NCBI GenBank assembly: GCA_009602735.1
Contig: WELA01009273.1
Coordinates: forward strand, 527,283 to 591,282
Source: Mesotaenium endlicherianum
Lineage: Eukaryota > Streptophyta > Zygnematophyceae > Zygnematales > Mesotaeniaceae
DNA: 64,000 nucleotides
Reading direction: 5' to 3'
Below, piece by piece: positions 34,584 through 48,310 of this stretch. The position numbers and the translations under genes were made by a program. How positions within the stretch are numbered: the stretch's first letter is position 1; each line of letters begins with the position of its first letter. The notes under the pieces are model-generated. The model ran no database searches and was not told the origin of the DNA. It worked only from the letters and a program-made list of their open reading frames with translations.

Positions 34584-36763
34584 ATGGTAAGGACAAGGTC
34601 TCAAACTAGCAACTTCCAAGACATGGAGAACCAGGATAATGAGAATGTCAAAAATCAGGCTGGAAGCCATGTAGCGGAAACCCGTACCTATTCTGAAGCA
34701 GTGGCAAATACTGCAGCTAACGAGGTTGCAGATGAGGCAGCTGCTATTGCCGCAGTCGCAGCACAGCAAGCTGAGGAGGAGAGAGCCAAATTAGAAGCTG
34801 AACGATTAGCAAAGGCCACTGAAGATACAGAAAGGAGGGAAGGACAGCCAGCGGACGAGCGCACTGTCGAAGAACTTATGGCATCAAGGGCCAATGTTCT
34901 GAACCCACCTCCTGTTGTACAACTCTATGTGCCCCTAGGTCAAATTCGGGACCGGCTGAATGCGGCAGGAACTGCTGTTGCAGGAGCGAGAGGGACAGTT
35001 AAGGACACTACTTAGCGAGTGGATGCCACTGCTACTGCTGCATTTGCTAGACTCCCAACTCAGAGTGTGGATTTGAAAGCATTGTTCGTGCAAATGCAAT
35101 CGCAAGTGGCGAGCTTGTATCAGTCCCAACAGGAGGACAAAAGAATCATAATGTCTCTATTGCGGGACAGAGACCAACTCGGTTCTCAAACCACTGGTGG
35201 TGGTGGCAGAGGGCCTAGTAAGACCAAGCCAAAACCTCACCAAGAATATGATCCTGAGGGAAACAAAAAGTAATACCTGATCAAGTTTCTCGCTGATGTT
35301 GAGCAGTGGCTGAAGAACTACCCAGAGTTGCAGGATACGAGAAGGTCAGGCACACTGGTGCTCTACAAAAAGGTAGTGCTGCAGACTGGTGGCTGTATTG
35401 GAAAGGAGAGCATGAGAAACTGCATGAGAAGTTTGATGTGATCAGCAAGAGAAAGCTATCTATGCGATGATCTCCTTAACACTGAAGCAGACCACTTCAT
35501 TTGCTGAGTTTGCTCAAAAGTTTCAGGAGAACATGATGAAGCAGCCAGACTTGCCAGAGCCGTATAGGATAGCATTCTTCAGGTATGGCTTAAAATCCAA
35601 AGTCTCTGGTCATTTTGCTGAAAAGAAGTATGAGAAACTGGCTGACTTGATACAAGATGCTGATGCCTGGGATCAGCAGCAGTTCAATCACAAGCGCCAG
35701 AGTAATGCTTTGGTGTAAGGTCATAGGTTTATAAAGTGCATTTTTGAGTTTCATGAAAGTATGTTTTGATTGTATAGTAGTATAGAGTGCAATTTTGTGG
35801 TCATTTTGATATAAAGTTCATCGAATTTGGTCAAGTATTGAGAGAGTTATGGATTTCAGAAGTTTTATTAATTTTGAGTTCGGTTGACGATTGTCCTTAA
35901 TTCGCGGTGAGCGCGACCGTCGGATTGACCGACAGCGTCGAGCGATCTGGCCCGTTAGAATGAACTCGAACCTTCACGTAAGTTCGGCTGACGCGGAGTG
36001 CCGACTAGGTCGATTTACCTAGAAGTTTCGGTTTAGCCTAGCGCGTCTAAGATAGAATATTCTAGTAATGTTGATGCATGTATGTGGACGTCAATTCGGC
36101 CCGACACGTCAGATTAGACTGATCTGGCTTTACTCACGAATATTTTGGAAGGGTCGATTTGACGAACACTTAGGAAAATCCGTAGCTTCCTCCTAGGGAG
36201 GAGCACTTAGGCAGAAAATTATAAATAGGCATAACTTCTTTGTTTCTTATCAGTTTTCACTTCTGTAAATTTCTACGGGTTTGAAATGACAAGGCCTTTC
36301 ATCCTACATCATTTGTGAGCAGTTTCTTGCTACTCAAAATGTTGAGTATTTTTCCTAAGCTTTGTTAGTGATATGCCGCTGCACTCTCTAGTATGATTGC
36401 AACTAGCTTTGTTCCTCGTAAGTCACTACGCTTCCACTAGGGCACTCTGCCCCTTTCATTTGGTGTCTAAGGTTGTCAAAAAGTCCCACGGTTCCTACAA
36501 TGCAATTGAAGGAACCAGGCTGAGGATGATCAGGGTGATGAGTACGAGTATGAGTACAATGCTATACAGTCTGAAGGGAGAGACGGGTACTCTTGAGGTG
36601 GCTATGGAAGAGGTGGTGGTAGGACTAAGCCGAGACCAGCCTCAGCAAAATCTGTTTGCTTCCATTGCCAGCAGCGGGGTCACTTCAGAGAGCAGTGTCC
36701 AGTCAAGCACCTCCCAAAGGTCGAGAAAACAGACCAGTCTTTAAAAGACAGCAACAGTCAGTA
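34584..36763 (+). pseudogene. A1 gag, split by a C solo LTR
   Basis: It starts at ATG 34584 (MVRTRSQTSN), with a Glu/Ala/Arg-rich coiled-coil-like N-terminus. TAG 35013-35015 replaces the CAG of A2. TAA 35271-35273 lies at the site where A2 has TAG. The capsid then has a 1-nt loss near 35337 and further changes. The solo LTR 35714-36458 interrupts NALV...KPIV. After it, gag resumes with KKSHGSYNAIE and a degenerate knuckle up to the frameshift site TTTAAAA at 36740-36746 and the gag-frame TAA at 36761-36763. Confidence 0.82.
35714..36458 (+). repeat. Solo family C LTR in A1 gag
   Basis: 745 bp, TGTAAGG...CCCTTTCA, plus orientation. Target duplication TTTGG at 35709-35713 and 36459-36463. TATAAATAGG lies at 36220-36229. 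Confidence 0.93.
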
Positions 36764-38224
36764 ATCCAGTCTACTAACTGTGAGGATGCTAGAGATAGCG
36801 AGTCGTCACTAGCTGCCCTCGTAGCAGGTATTATGGGTCTTGCTGAATTGGATTCTATATGCATGCCTGACAACCAGATAAAATAGACCATCAACAATAT
36901 AGATCTCCACAGAGTGCACACTCTAGATGATCTTGTTTCACCTGATGTCCAACATTTCTTTGCTACGTCAGGGGAACAATGCAAAAGTCAGGAAAAGACA
37001 GTCCCCCCTATCCTACTCCATTGCATGATTGCAGGTAGGAAGATGAGGGCATTTGTTGACGGAGGGGCGTCACATACTTTTATCCATAAGGACTTAGTTA
37101 AGCGGCTAAGGCTGCCCATTGTCACCCAAGTGAATAGAAAAATATTCCTTGGAGATGCCTCAAGTATCCCGGGAGGAGTTATAACCAAGCCTATTGAGGT
37201 CCAGTTAGGTTCTGGCATTGCAGTTCTAACTGAAACGCTTACATTTGAGGTACTCAACACTGGCTTTTATGATCTCGTGCTAGGCAGGTCCTGGCTTGAC
37301 AGAAATCAAGCTGAAGTGTGTTGGAGCAGAGGTACAGTTAAAGTGAGAGGAGCCAGTGATGGGCAGACCGACTTGGCACCCACCAGTGCTCTTCCTCTTG
37401 TCCTGTGTGGATGGCAAATGAAGGAAAAGAAGAGGCTTCCAGAAGGATGCAAGTTGCTGAATGCAATGGAGTTCGTCAAAAGCTGGAACCAGAAGGAAGA
37501 CAGAATGTTTTGTCTGCTGCTAAGAGAGGTACCTCCTCAACCTGAAGAAGTGATTGAGAAAAAGGTAAGTCCCTCGGAGCACCCTACATCTGCAAAAATT
37601 GTTGCTCAATGCACTGATATTTTCAATATGCCACCAAGACTACCTCCTAAGAGGGAAGTGGATCACATGATTGACTTATTACCTGGGAGTCAGCCACCCT
37701 GGCAACGCACTTATGGCTTGTCTTATGTGGAGAGCAAAGAGTTGAAAACACAGATTGCAGAGCTTGAGGAGAATGGTTACATTTACCCCAGTAAATCACC
37801 TTATGGCGCACCCATCCTCTTTGTTAAGAAAAAGGATGGGAGTATGCGGATGTGCGTTGATTACAGAGCTCTGAACAGAATTACAGTAAAGAACAAGTAT
37901 GCTTTACCCAGAATCGAGGACTTGCTTAATACCCTGTCTGGTGCTGAAGTGTTCAGTTAGATAGATCTCAAGAGTGGTTATCATCAAATCAAAATTGCTG
38001 AGGGGGATGAACACAAGACTGCCTTTTGCACACCTTATGGACACTATGAGTTCAACGTGATGCCATTCGGACTGACCAATGCTCCTGCCACCTTCATGGG
38101 TGCTATAAATGACATTTTCAGACCTTATCTAGATAAGTTTGTGCAATCTTCGTGGATGATATTTTAATTTTCTCTAAAGATGAAGCTCAGCATGTTGAAC
38201 ACTTCAAGACAGTCATGGACACTC
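36740..38224 (+). pseudogene. A1 protease and RT, first part
   Basis: The pol frame (-1 to gag) starts FKRQQQSVIQS, has one stop near 36885, then the protease with [11 protein letters not shown] (about 37050-37085) and [10 protein letters not shown] has [13 protein letters not shown], then TAG 37957-37959 (AAG in A2), [12 protein letters not shown] and a 1-nt loss just before the catalytic DD near 38155. The C solo LTR at 38225 interrupts after this. Confidence 0.85.
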
Positions 38225-38961
38225 TGAAAGGGGCAGAGTGCCCTAGTGGAAGCATGATGACTCACGAGGAACTAGTTGCAATCATACTAAAGAGTGCAGC
38301 GGCATATTACTAAGAAAGCTCAGGTAAATTACTCAACATTTTCAGTGGCAAGAAAGTGCTCACAAACGGATTAGAATGAAAGGCCTTGTCATTATAAACC
38401 CGTAGAAATTTACAGAAGTGAAAACTGATGAGAAATGAAGTAGTCATGCCTAATTATAGTTTTTTGACCTAAGTCCTCTCTAGATGGGAGCAACGTAATT
38501 TTTGAAGTGTTTGTCAAATCGTCCCTTCCAAAATATTCGTGAGTAAGCCAGATCAGTCTCATCTGACGTGTCGGGTCGATTTGACGTCCACATGCATGCA
38601 TCGACATTACTAAAATATTGTATCTTAGGCGCGCTAGGCTAATCGAAATTTTCTAGGTAAATCGACCTAGTCGGCACTCCGCGTCAGCCGTAGTTACGTG
38701 AAGGTCCGAGTTCACTCTAACGGGCAAGATTGCTCGACGCTGTCGGTCACTCCAACGGTTGCGCTCACCGCAAATTAGGGACGGTCGTCAACCGACTTCA
38801 AAACTAATTAAACTTTGGAAATCCATAACTCTCTCAATACTTGACCAAATTTGATGAACTTAATATCAAAATGACCACAAAAACAAACCCTACATTACTA
38901 TGCAATCAGAAGATACTTTCATGAAACTCAAAAATGCACTTTATAAACCTATGACCTTACA
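38225..38961 (-). repeat. Solo family C LTR in A1 RT
   Basis: 737 bp, minus orientation. Target duplication CACTC at 38220-38224 and 38962-38966. Confidence 0.93.
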
Positions 38962-38966
38962 CACTC

Positions 38967-40478
38967 TGAGAAGAAACCAGTTGTATGCTAAAATGAGCGA
39001 GTGTGATATCTTCAAGGAAAGTATTGAATTTCTAGGCCACGTTGTCAGCAAAGAAGGCATCAGTGTGGATCCTAAGAAAGTCCAGACCATAAGGAACTGG
39101 TCAGTACCACAGTCTGTCTCTGAAGTTAGATCCTTCCTCGGGTTGGCTAACTACTATAGGAGATTTATTGAGAATTATTCTACAAAGGCCAGTAAACTCA
39201 CTGACCTTACTAAGAAAGACATAGGGTATGTGTGGGGGGAAGAGCAGCAGGCTGCCTTCCAGACCCTTAAAGATGCTCTTTGTTCTGCCCCAGTGCTAGT
39301 CGTGTATGACCCCAGCAAACCTGTGCAGGTGGTTACTGATGCTTCTGACTTTGCCATGGGTGCTATTTTGTTGCAGCCTGCTGACAAAACCACAAAGGAT
39401 GGTAAGGTAAAGCAGGAGTGGCATCATGTGTTGTATGAGTCTATGAAATTTAATCCAGCTGAGATTAATTACTCTGTGCATGATAAAGAGCTGCTAGCTA
39501 TCCATCATGTGCTCAAACAGTGGAGAGCATACTTACATGGTAAAGCGTTTAAGGTGATTACAGATCATCTAGCTCTGACTCACTTTCACAAGAAGTCCAA
39601 GCTGTCCAGGAGGGAGAACCGCTGGAGCCAGATGCTGGAGCAGTTTCAAGTCCAGATTGACTACAAACCAGGGAAGTCAAATCCTGCTGATGCACTCTCT
39701 AGAAGACCTGACTTGCAAGAAAGGAATTTTAGTCAGCATGCTGTAGATAAAGTCCTTTGTGCTCTCACTTCACTAAAGGTGAAAAAAGTCCTTCCCTGAA
39801 CAACTTAGGAAAGCCTACCTTTTTTAGCCAACATTTGAGCCTAGCCCCACTGATGGTGTGTGTCTTGCTACTGCACTCGGGTATAAGCTTAAGGGAGGGG
39901 TCTGGGTGACTGAAACCACTTCAGGCAGGCTAAAGCTGGTCATTCCTAATAACTTGGAAATTAGGTCCCTTTTAGTGAGTCAAGCACATGACAGTTTACT
40001 GGGTGGGCATTTGGGGCAGGCCTAAATTGTTGGCAAACTGGCAAAACATTATCATTGGGAGGGATTACCTCTGGAGGTCTTGAAATATGTTAAGTCCTGT
40101 GATCAGTTTCAAAGAAATAAGTCTAGGCACACACCACCGGGGGGTCTCTTACAACCACTACCAATCCCAGCTGGAAGCCAAGAAACAATATCCATGGACT
40201 GGGTGGTCACACTGCCACGAACTGCGAATGGGCATGATTCGATACTAGTAGTCGTGGATAAACTGATAAAAATGGTCATTTTCATCTCCACAACTGTCAA
40301 AGTAACTGCACTCGAAACAACGAGACAGTTCTACAACCATGTAGTATGCAAACATGGGCTACCCTCTAATATAATCTCAGACATAGACTCAAAATTTACC
40401 TCTAAGTTCTGGAGAGCCTTAATAGGATTAATGGGAGTCAAACAGCTGCTCAGCATAGCAAACCACCCTCATAATGAT
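38967..40478 (+). pseudogene. A1 RT thumb, RNase H and integrase N-part
   Basis: RT resumes with [11 protein letters not shown] and LGHVVSKEG. RNase H has [14 protein letters not shown] and [15 protein letters not shown] stop at 39797-39799 ends the frame. Integrase remnants give HDSLLGGHLGQ-stop-IVGKLAK, then SCDQFQRNK, MDWVVTLP (first catalytic Asp) and SDIDSKFTSKFW (second). The C solo LTR at 40479 interrupts before the catalytic Glu. Confidence 0.82.
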
Positions 40479-41215
40479 TGAAAGGGGCAGAGTGCTCAAG
40501 TGGAAGCGTAATAACTCACGAGGAAAGGAACTAGTTGCAATCGTACTCAAGAGTGCAGTGGCATATTACTAACAAGGCTTATGAAATATTACTCAACATT
40601 TTGAGTAGCAAGAAACTGCTCACAAGTTATGTAGAATGGAAGGCCTTGTCATTACAAACCCGTAGAAATTTACAGAAGTGAAAACTGATAAGAAACAATG
40701 TCTATTTATAATTTTCTGCCTAAGTGCTCCTCCCTAGGAAGAAGCTACGGATTTTCCTAAGTGTTCGTCAAATCGTCCATTCCAGAATATTTGTGAGTAA
40801 GCCAGATCAGTCTCATCTGATGTGTCGGGCCGAATTGACGTCCACATACATGCATCGATATTACTAGAATATTCTATCTTAGACGCGCTAGGCTAAACCA
40901 AAACTTCTAGGTAAATCGACCTAGTCGGCACTTTGCGTCAGCCGAACTTACGTGAAGGTTCGAGTTCATTCTTACGGGCCAGATCGCTCGACGCTGTCGG
41001 TCAATCCGACGGTCGCGTTCACCGCAAATTAAGGACAATCGTCAACCGACCTCAAAACTAATTAAACTTCGAAAATCCATCACTCTCTCAATACTTGACC
41101 AGAATTGATGAACTTTATATCAAAATGACCACCAAAATGCACTTTGCACTTCTATGCAATCAAAACATACTTTCATGAAACTCAAAATTGCACTTTATAA
41201 ACCTATGACCTTACA
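40479..41215 (-). repeat. Solo family C LTR in A1 integrase
   Basis: 737 bp, minus orientation. Flanks are ATGAT (40474-40478) and CTGAT (41216-41220), a target duplication with one mismatch. The HPxxDGQ integrase codons are cut here. Confidence 0.9.
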
Positions 41216-41220
41216 CTGAT

Positions 41221-41940
41221 GGGCAGATTGGAAGAACTAACCGAGTTTAGCAAGAGGTGCTAAGAGCCTATGTTAACCAAAAACAAGATAATTGGGATGA
41301 TCTGTTACCTCAAATCCAGTTTGCGGTCAACAGTGCGGTGCACGCGTCAACAGGCAAGACTCCTTTTGAACTGAGCCTGGGTAGAGTCCCTAAGTCTCCT
41401 TTCAATGTACTAGGGGAGTCTTTAACTCACCCTGAAGGGATTGACAATCCAGTCCCTCTACATTTAACCCAGGAGTTTGCTGACACCCTGTCAGAAAGTC
41501 CAACAGAACCTGCACAAAGCCCAAGAAAATCAACAAAAGTACGCTAATCAGCACCGTCGAGAATTGACCTATTCTAAGGGCGATTTGGTCAAATTGCATT
41601 CTCAGCACCTGTACCTGCCTGGTGTGGTCAAGGAAAAGCTTGGTCCTGTCTGGGTCGGTCCATTTCGGTGGTGCGCCGTGTCGGTCAGAATGCTTACAAA
41701 CTGAACATGTCAGCAGAATACAAGGGTCACCGAGTCTTTGATGTCTCCATCCTAGAACCATACATTAAAGGTGACAAACTGTTCACAGGTTGGTTACCTG
41801 GCCAACCGGGACCGGTCCCCGCTGTCCAGGATGGTGACCCTGAGGAATATGAGGTCGAGGAGATTTTAGACGCTCGCTGTGTTCGTCGATCATCTAAATA
41901 TGTCATGAAGTACCTGATCAATTGGAAGGGTTACGACGCC
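41221..41940 (+). pseudogene. A1 integrase C-part and start of chromodomain
   Basis: It resumes with DGQIGRTNRV, where the catalytic Glu motif TER has become IGR. VNSAVHASTGKTPFELSLGR, HRRELTYSKGDLVKLHS and GPVWVGPF follow in shifted frames, then a chromodomain beginning YEVEEIL and YLINWKGYDA. B2 inserted within this domain at 41941; the remainder is at 49579. Confidence 0.82.
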
Positions 41941-42481
41941 TGTAGTGATTTGAGTTATTATATATTAGTTTGCATATATTTTAATGTTTTCAAATATATT
42001 TGGAGTAGTATTCTGTGGAGTCAAGTGTGAATAGGTACTCTAGTAACTTGGTTCATGTCCATTGAACCTTCCAAGGCATTTTCGAAGTTAGAGGAAAGAC
42101 CTAGAAGAACTCCATGTGGCAAAAGTCAAATGTGCCATTTTTAGGTCAAAAGGACATGTGTACATTATTCTAGAAAGAGGTGGCAAGTTTTGGGATGTGT
42201 TGGGTGCCAACACATCAACATACACCTTCCTAGAAATTACTTATGTAGCAAGTATATAAACAAGAGCTAGAACATAGAAAGACATTCCAGAATCACTCTT
42301 GTACTTGCCAAAATCCAGAAATATATTAACTTTCAAGAAGCCATCTCTCTTTCAAGAAGCTACCACTTGTGTTCAAAGATCCTTGTCTTGAATAGATAAA
42401 GTATTCTGTTTTACTAAGTACTTTATCTATCTGTTAGACTACAGTGGTATCGGAGCTAGGCACTTTGGTAGCACAAGAAGA

Positions 42482-43770
42482 TGGCCAATCCTCANAATCC
42501 TGAAGACCAACAGCAAGCTTTCGAAGGAAGCCCTTTTTCTCCTAGACACCCTCCTCCAGCGCCGATGGGAGAGCCTACTCAAGAAAATCTGCAACAATAA
42601 GAAGCACCACAAGGAGGAGTTCACCCTCCTCCAGCGCCGATGGGAGAGCCTACTCAAGGAAATCTGCAACAACAAGAAGCACCACAAGGAGGAGCACCGT
42701 CAAATCCCGTGGCAGCCGCTATAGCAAAGTTAACCCCACCACAAGGAGTTCCCGCAAATGAGTGGGCAGCCTTCCTAATGACCGTCCATAACCAAGTGGG
42801 CTTGGCCACCTATGAAGCAACCGTGCAAGCGTCAAGAGAAGCTATGGCTGCCATGGTTGCCCCTATTGCGAGCAATGCTCAAAATCCAGCCCCGGCTCAA
42901 GCGCCTCCACAAGAGCCAACGAGAGCAAGGAAACTCATCAAGCCCGGCAAACCCGACACTTTCAACCCCGGGAAAGGTGCCAACCTGAATTTATGGCTCT
43001 ACCAAGTGGAGACGTACCTCGCGTTCCTTGAAGTACCCGAGGAGGACTACGTTCCCTTTGCCGTTACCTTACTTAGAGGAGCAGCAACATCATGGTGGCG
43101 TAACTATCAAGCGGCTATATATCAAGCTATGGCGCACCCCATGCTCGGCCAAGAGCCCCCACCATCATATGCAAGATGGGCAGATTTTCGTGAGGCCCTC
43201 AAGAAGCAATTCATGCCCATCAATGCGGAGAAGATTGCCCGAGGAAAGCTCCACCATCTCAAGCAAACGACGTCCGTTCAAGAGTATACATCCAGATTTC
43301 ACGCCCTCACTCTTGAGATCCCCAACATGTCTCTCGAGGAGAAGATTGACCGTTACATCTTTGGCCTCAAACCCAAGGTGGCAAAAAAAGTGGAATTACG
43401 GGACTTGACGGACTTCTCAAAGATCATTGAAGTGGCCCAAAAGGTGGATACCTTGGATTTCAAGCACTCCGTGCCTTCATCTTCACGGGTACCGGCGACG
43501 CGGGTGTACGCAGCCCCTTCCACATCCGAATCTGGACCCACACCCATGGAAATCGGAGTTATTAAAAGGGACCCCGCGGCTGCCCGGAAGAGTGGAAGAC
43601 CCTCCAATGACACTTATGATGCAAGAAACCAGCAAGGAGTGAAAGCAAGACTCTCCCCGGCTGAAAAAGAAGCTCTCATGACGGCTGGACTATGCTTCTA
43701 TTGCAAGAAAAAGGGCCATCGTGCACTCTCATGCCCCAAAAAGTTGTCAAAAAACGGACAGCGCCGGTAG
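42482..43770 (+). pseudogene. B2 gag, one premature stop
   Basis: It starts at ATG 42482 (MANP). The N at 42495 lies between two AATCCT copies, adding three codons relative to B1. CAA is changed to TAA at 42598-42600 in the first 25-residue repeat. From 42601 to TAG 43770 the frame is open and nearly identical to B1 gag, with knuckle [14 protein letters not shown]. The frameshift heptamer is at 43749-43755. Confidence 0.9.
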
Positions 43771-46700
43771 GCCAGGAGCCTACCACCCCAAGACCCACTT
43801 CACGAGAAGGCAACACGCCAAGTGAGGTGGAGACCCCCGTTGAAGACGACGTTCCAGCCCCAATGAGTTTGAGAGGTAATCTTGGAGGAGAGAAGGTCCA
43901 CATCTTGGTGGATAGCGGAGCTCAAGGCAACTTCATTGCTGCAGATTTTGCCACCAAGCACGGTATCACTATGCGAACTCTTGATCACAACGAGGAGATT
44001 ATGATGCTCGATGGATTCTCCTATACTACCCCTTCCAAGAAGACGTACCCCTTGGCACTCTCTATCAAGTCCTTCAAGGATAGAGTAGTGTTCTCCCCCA
44101 TGCAATTGGGCAAGTACGACGTCATCCTAGGGACGCCTTGGTTGACCAAGCACAACCCCCAAGTTGATTGGAGGACCGGTACTATCAAGATCAAGAATGA
44201 CATCACTTCAAGAATCTGTATTTTGCGCGCAATCCAGAATATCCAGACCCAAGACATCGAGAAGCCGGCACACGAGATACTATTGTCCGCCCTCCAACTC
44301 AAGAGATTTGTGAGGAACGGACACGAGCTTCTTTTGGCCTTGATCACGCCAAAAGACATCAAGAAAAACATCGAGAGTCAAGCAGGCAGCCCCGTTCCCA
44401 AGGAGATACAAGAAGTCTTAGAGGACTACAAAGAAGTGTTCTCCCCGGAATTGCCCAAGGGCCTACCCCCCAAAAGATTCGTAGACCACAAGATAGAGTT
44501 GGAGCCCGGAAGCAAGCCCATCTCTCGGCCTACGTTCAAAATGTCATACACGGAGCTAGACGAAGTCAAGAAGCAAATCAAGGAGCTACTGGAGCATGGC
44601 TTCATTCGACCTAGCAAGTCGCCATTTGGAGCCCCGGTGCTATTTGTCAAGAAGAAAGATGGTACCTTGAGGATGTGTGTGGACTATCGCGCCCTCAACA
44701 AGATCACCATCAAGAATCGATACCCGCTGCCGCGCATGGATGAGCTCATGGACCGGCTGGTTGGAGCCAAGTACTTCACGAAGATTGACTTACGGAGCGG
44801 CTACCACCAGATTCGCATCGCAGAACCGGACATAGAGAAGACGGCATTCAGGACAAGATATGGACATTTTGAGTTCATGGTCCTGCCATTTGGACTCACC
44901 AACGCGCCAGCAACTTTCATGACTATGATGAACACCATATTTCAGCCCATGTTGGACAGATTTGTGGTGGTATTCATCGATGACATCCTTATCTACAGCA
45001 AGACCCTTGAAGAGCATGCGAGACACTTGAAAGAAGTCCTCGAAGTATTGAAGCGAAACAAGCTATTTGCGAAGGAGTCAAAGTGCGAGTTTGCTAAACA
45101 AGAAGTGGAGTTCCTAGGTCACGACATGACTGCTGATGGCATCAAGATAGACCCCAAGAAGACCACGGTGGTGGAGGAATGGCCAACCCCCACAACCAAG
45201 AAAGAACTCCAGTCATTCTTGGGATTTGCCAATTGGTACAGAAAATTCATCCAAGACTTCTCGCACATAGCAGCTTCCCTGACAGATCTACTCAAGAAGG
45301 ACAAGCTATATACATGGACCAAGAAAGAGGAAAAGGCATTTCAAGAGTTAAAGCGAAGATTGACCACATCCCTGGTGCTCACACTCCCAAGTCCAAATCC
45401 AGGTTGGCCCTTCCACGTCATCACCGATGCATCTTCCTATGCAATAGGAGCAATCCTGCTTCAAGACCACGGCAAGGGACTGCAGCCCATTGCCTACGAG
45501 TCAAGAAAGCTAAATCCGGCCGAGCAAAATTATACAACCACGGAGCGAGAGGCATTGGCGATTGTACATGCCTTGAAGGTTTGGCGCTGCTACGTTGAAG
45601 GACGCAAAGTACTGGTCACCACGGACCACGAGGCGTTAAAGCACCTCCAAACGCAGCCGTATCTCTCAAGGAGACAAGCAAGATGGAGCGGATACTTGCA
45701 ACAATACAACATCACGATTCAGTACCAGCCCGGCAAGACAAACCCGGCTGACCCCCTCTCAAGACTGCAATTAAATGCAGTGATGGTATCCCTGAAGACA
45801 GATCTGGAAGCTCGATTTTCAGCCGCCTATGAAAGAGACCCTTACTACAAGAACGGAGAAGCAGCCTTGGACCCATGCAAGAAGCAAGAAGGCAATTATT
45901 GGGTGAGGCAAGATACGGGCCAGAGATGTGTTCCTAATGACTTAGACCTCCGGCTCTTGCTTCTACGAGAAGCACACGACAACCCTCTTGGAGGACACTT
46001 TGGAATCCTAAGGACCACGGGCGTTCTAGCTAGGACTTATTGTTGGCCAGGCATGTCTAAGCAAGTCAAGGAGTACTGCAGGAGCTGTGACACATGCCAA
46101 AGAATCAAGCCATCATCGCAAAAGGCGGGAGGACTCCTCCAACCACTACCAATCCCCGAAAGACAATGGACGGACATCTCAATGGACCTTATCGTGGACT
46201 TGCCCGTGACACCTCGAGGCCATAATGCAATACTCACGGCGGTGGACAGACTTACCAAGATGGCTCATTTTATTCCCACGACGACTAAGGCTACAGCACC
46301 ACAACTTGCAAGACTCATCTTTGACAACATCTTCCGACTCCATGGACTACCATCAAGAATTGTGTCAGATAGAGATCCAAGATTCACAAGCCATTTCTGG
46401 AAAAATCTCTTCAAGAACTTGGGTACATCGCTGGATATGTCTACTGCCTACCACCCACAATCAGATGGNCCGGCCGAGCAAAATTATACAACCACAAGCG
46501 AGAGGCATTGGCGATTGTACATGCCTTGAAGGTTTGGCGCTGCTACGTTGAAGGACGCAAGGTACTGGTCACCACGGACCACGAGGCGTTAAAGCACCTC
46601 CAGACGCAGCCGTATCTCTCAAGGAGACAAGCAAGATGGAGCGGATACTTGCAACAATACAACATCACGATTCAGTACCAGCCCGGCAAGACAAACCCGG

Positions 46701-48310
46701 CTGACCCCCTCTCAAGACTGCAATTAAATGCAGTGATGGCATCCCTGAAGACAGATCTGGAAGCTCGATTTTCAGCCGCCTATGAAAGAGACCCTTACTA
46801 CAAGAACGGAGAAGCAGCCTTGGACCCATGCAAGAAGCAAGAAGGCAATTATTGGGTGAGGCAAGATACGGGCCAGAGATGTGTTCCTAATGACTTAGAC
46901 CTCCGGCTCTTGCTTCTACGAGAAGCACACGACAACCCTCTTGGAGGACACTTTGGAATCCTAAGGACCACGGGCGTTCTAGCTAGGACTTATTGTTGGC
47001 CAGGCATGTCTAAGCAAGTCAAGGAGTACTGCAGGAGCTGTGACACATGCCAAAGAATCAAGCCATCATCGCAAAAGGCGGGAGGACTCCTGCAACCACT
47101 ACCAATCCCGGAAAGGCAATGGACGGACATCTCAATGGACCTTATCGTGGACTTGCCCGTGACACCTCGAGGCCATAATGCAATACTCACGGTGGTGGAC
47201 AGACTTACCAAGATGGCTCATTTTATTCCCACGACGACTAAGGCTACAGCACCACAACTTGCAAGACTCATCTATGACAACATCTTTCGGCTCCATGGAC
47301 TACCATCAAGAATTGTGTCAGATAGAGACCCAAGATTCACAAGCCATTTCTGGAAAAATCTCTTCAAGAACTTGGGTACATCGCTGGATATGTCTACTGC
47401 CTACCACCCACAATCAGATGGGCAAACCGAGCGTATGAATCGTACCCTAAAGACCTCTCTAAAGGCCTACGTGTCTACCCTCGAGCAAGACTGGGACATG
47501 TACTTGACCCCCCTCGAGTTTGCCTACAACAACACTACGCAGGCCTCTACCCAAGAGTCCCCATTCTTCCTCAACTATGGCTTCCATCCGACCACGCCAC
47601 TGAGCTTCACGGCTGGCCTTGATGAAGTACCTGCAGCCACCGATTTTATGGAGACATTAGAAGCAGCCCTTGCTGCAGCCAAGAAAGCTCTACAACACGC
47701 ACAAGATGCTCAAGCAAGAGTGGCGAACAGATCCAGAAGAGAAATTACGTACAGAGTGGGTGACAACGTGTTACTATCATCCAAGAACATTTCCCTGAAC
47801 AACAGGCCTGCCGGCAGCAAGTTCTCTCCCAAGTATTTGGGACCCTTCAAGATTATCCAGCAAGTCAACCCCGTTGCTTTCAAGCTAGAACTTCCCCAGA
47901 CTATGCACATCGACCCCGTATTCCACGCTTCCCTCTTCAAGCCATATGTGCAACCCGACAACAAGTTCCCAGGACGTGTGACAACCCCACCAGCCCCAAC
48001 AATAGTGGATGATCATTTGGAGTACGAAGTGGAAGACATAGTGGCTATGAGAAATTTCAGGAGACAGCAGCAATACTTGATCAAGTGGAAAGGATATCCA
48101 GATTCGGAGAATAGTTGGGTGGCGGCGCACTACCTTGACAAAGTTCAACGAAAGTTGAAGCGCTTCCATGCCGCCAACCCCCATCTTGGACCAGCCCCAA
48201 GTCTCTCTACTAGAAGCCCGAAGACTTCAGGGAGGCAGCCTGCCACCATCAAGAAGCAGCAGAAGACCCCTTGGAGGCAGCCTGCAAGAACAAGAAAGAG
48301 GAAAAATTGA
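43692..48310 (+). CDS. B2 pol, interrupted by an assembly duplication
   Basis: The frame 43692-46468 covers protease (DSGA), RT (FIDD), RNase H and integrase to HPQSDG, then N 46469 and a second copy of 45516-46468 (46470-47421) with a 1-nt loss near 46495. The frame 46508-48310 repeats RNase H and integrase and runs to the chromodomain and stop. Collapsing the repeat gives one continuous pol like B1. The two copies differ at a few bases (for example ATGGTATCC versus ATGGCATCC), so two alleles or two B elements may have been merged. Confidence 0.8.
45516..47421 (+). repeat. ~953-bp duplication around N 46469 in B2 pol
   Basis: Positions 45516-46468 and 46470-47421 are near-identical and separated by one N. 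Unlike the 506-3434 case, several substitutions and one indel distinguish the copies. Confidence 0.88.
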
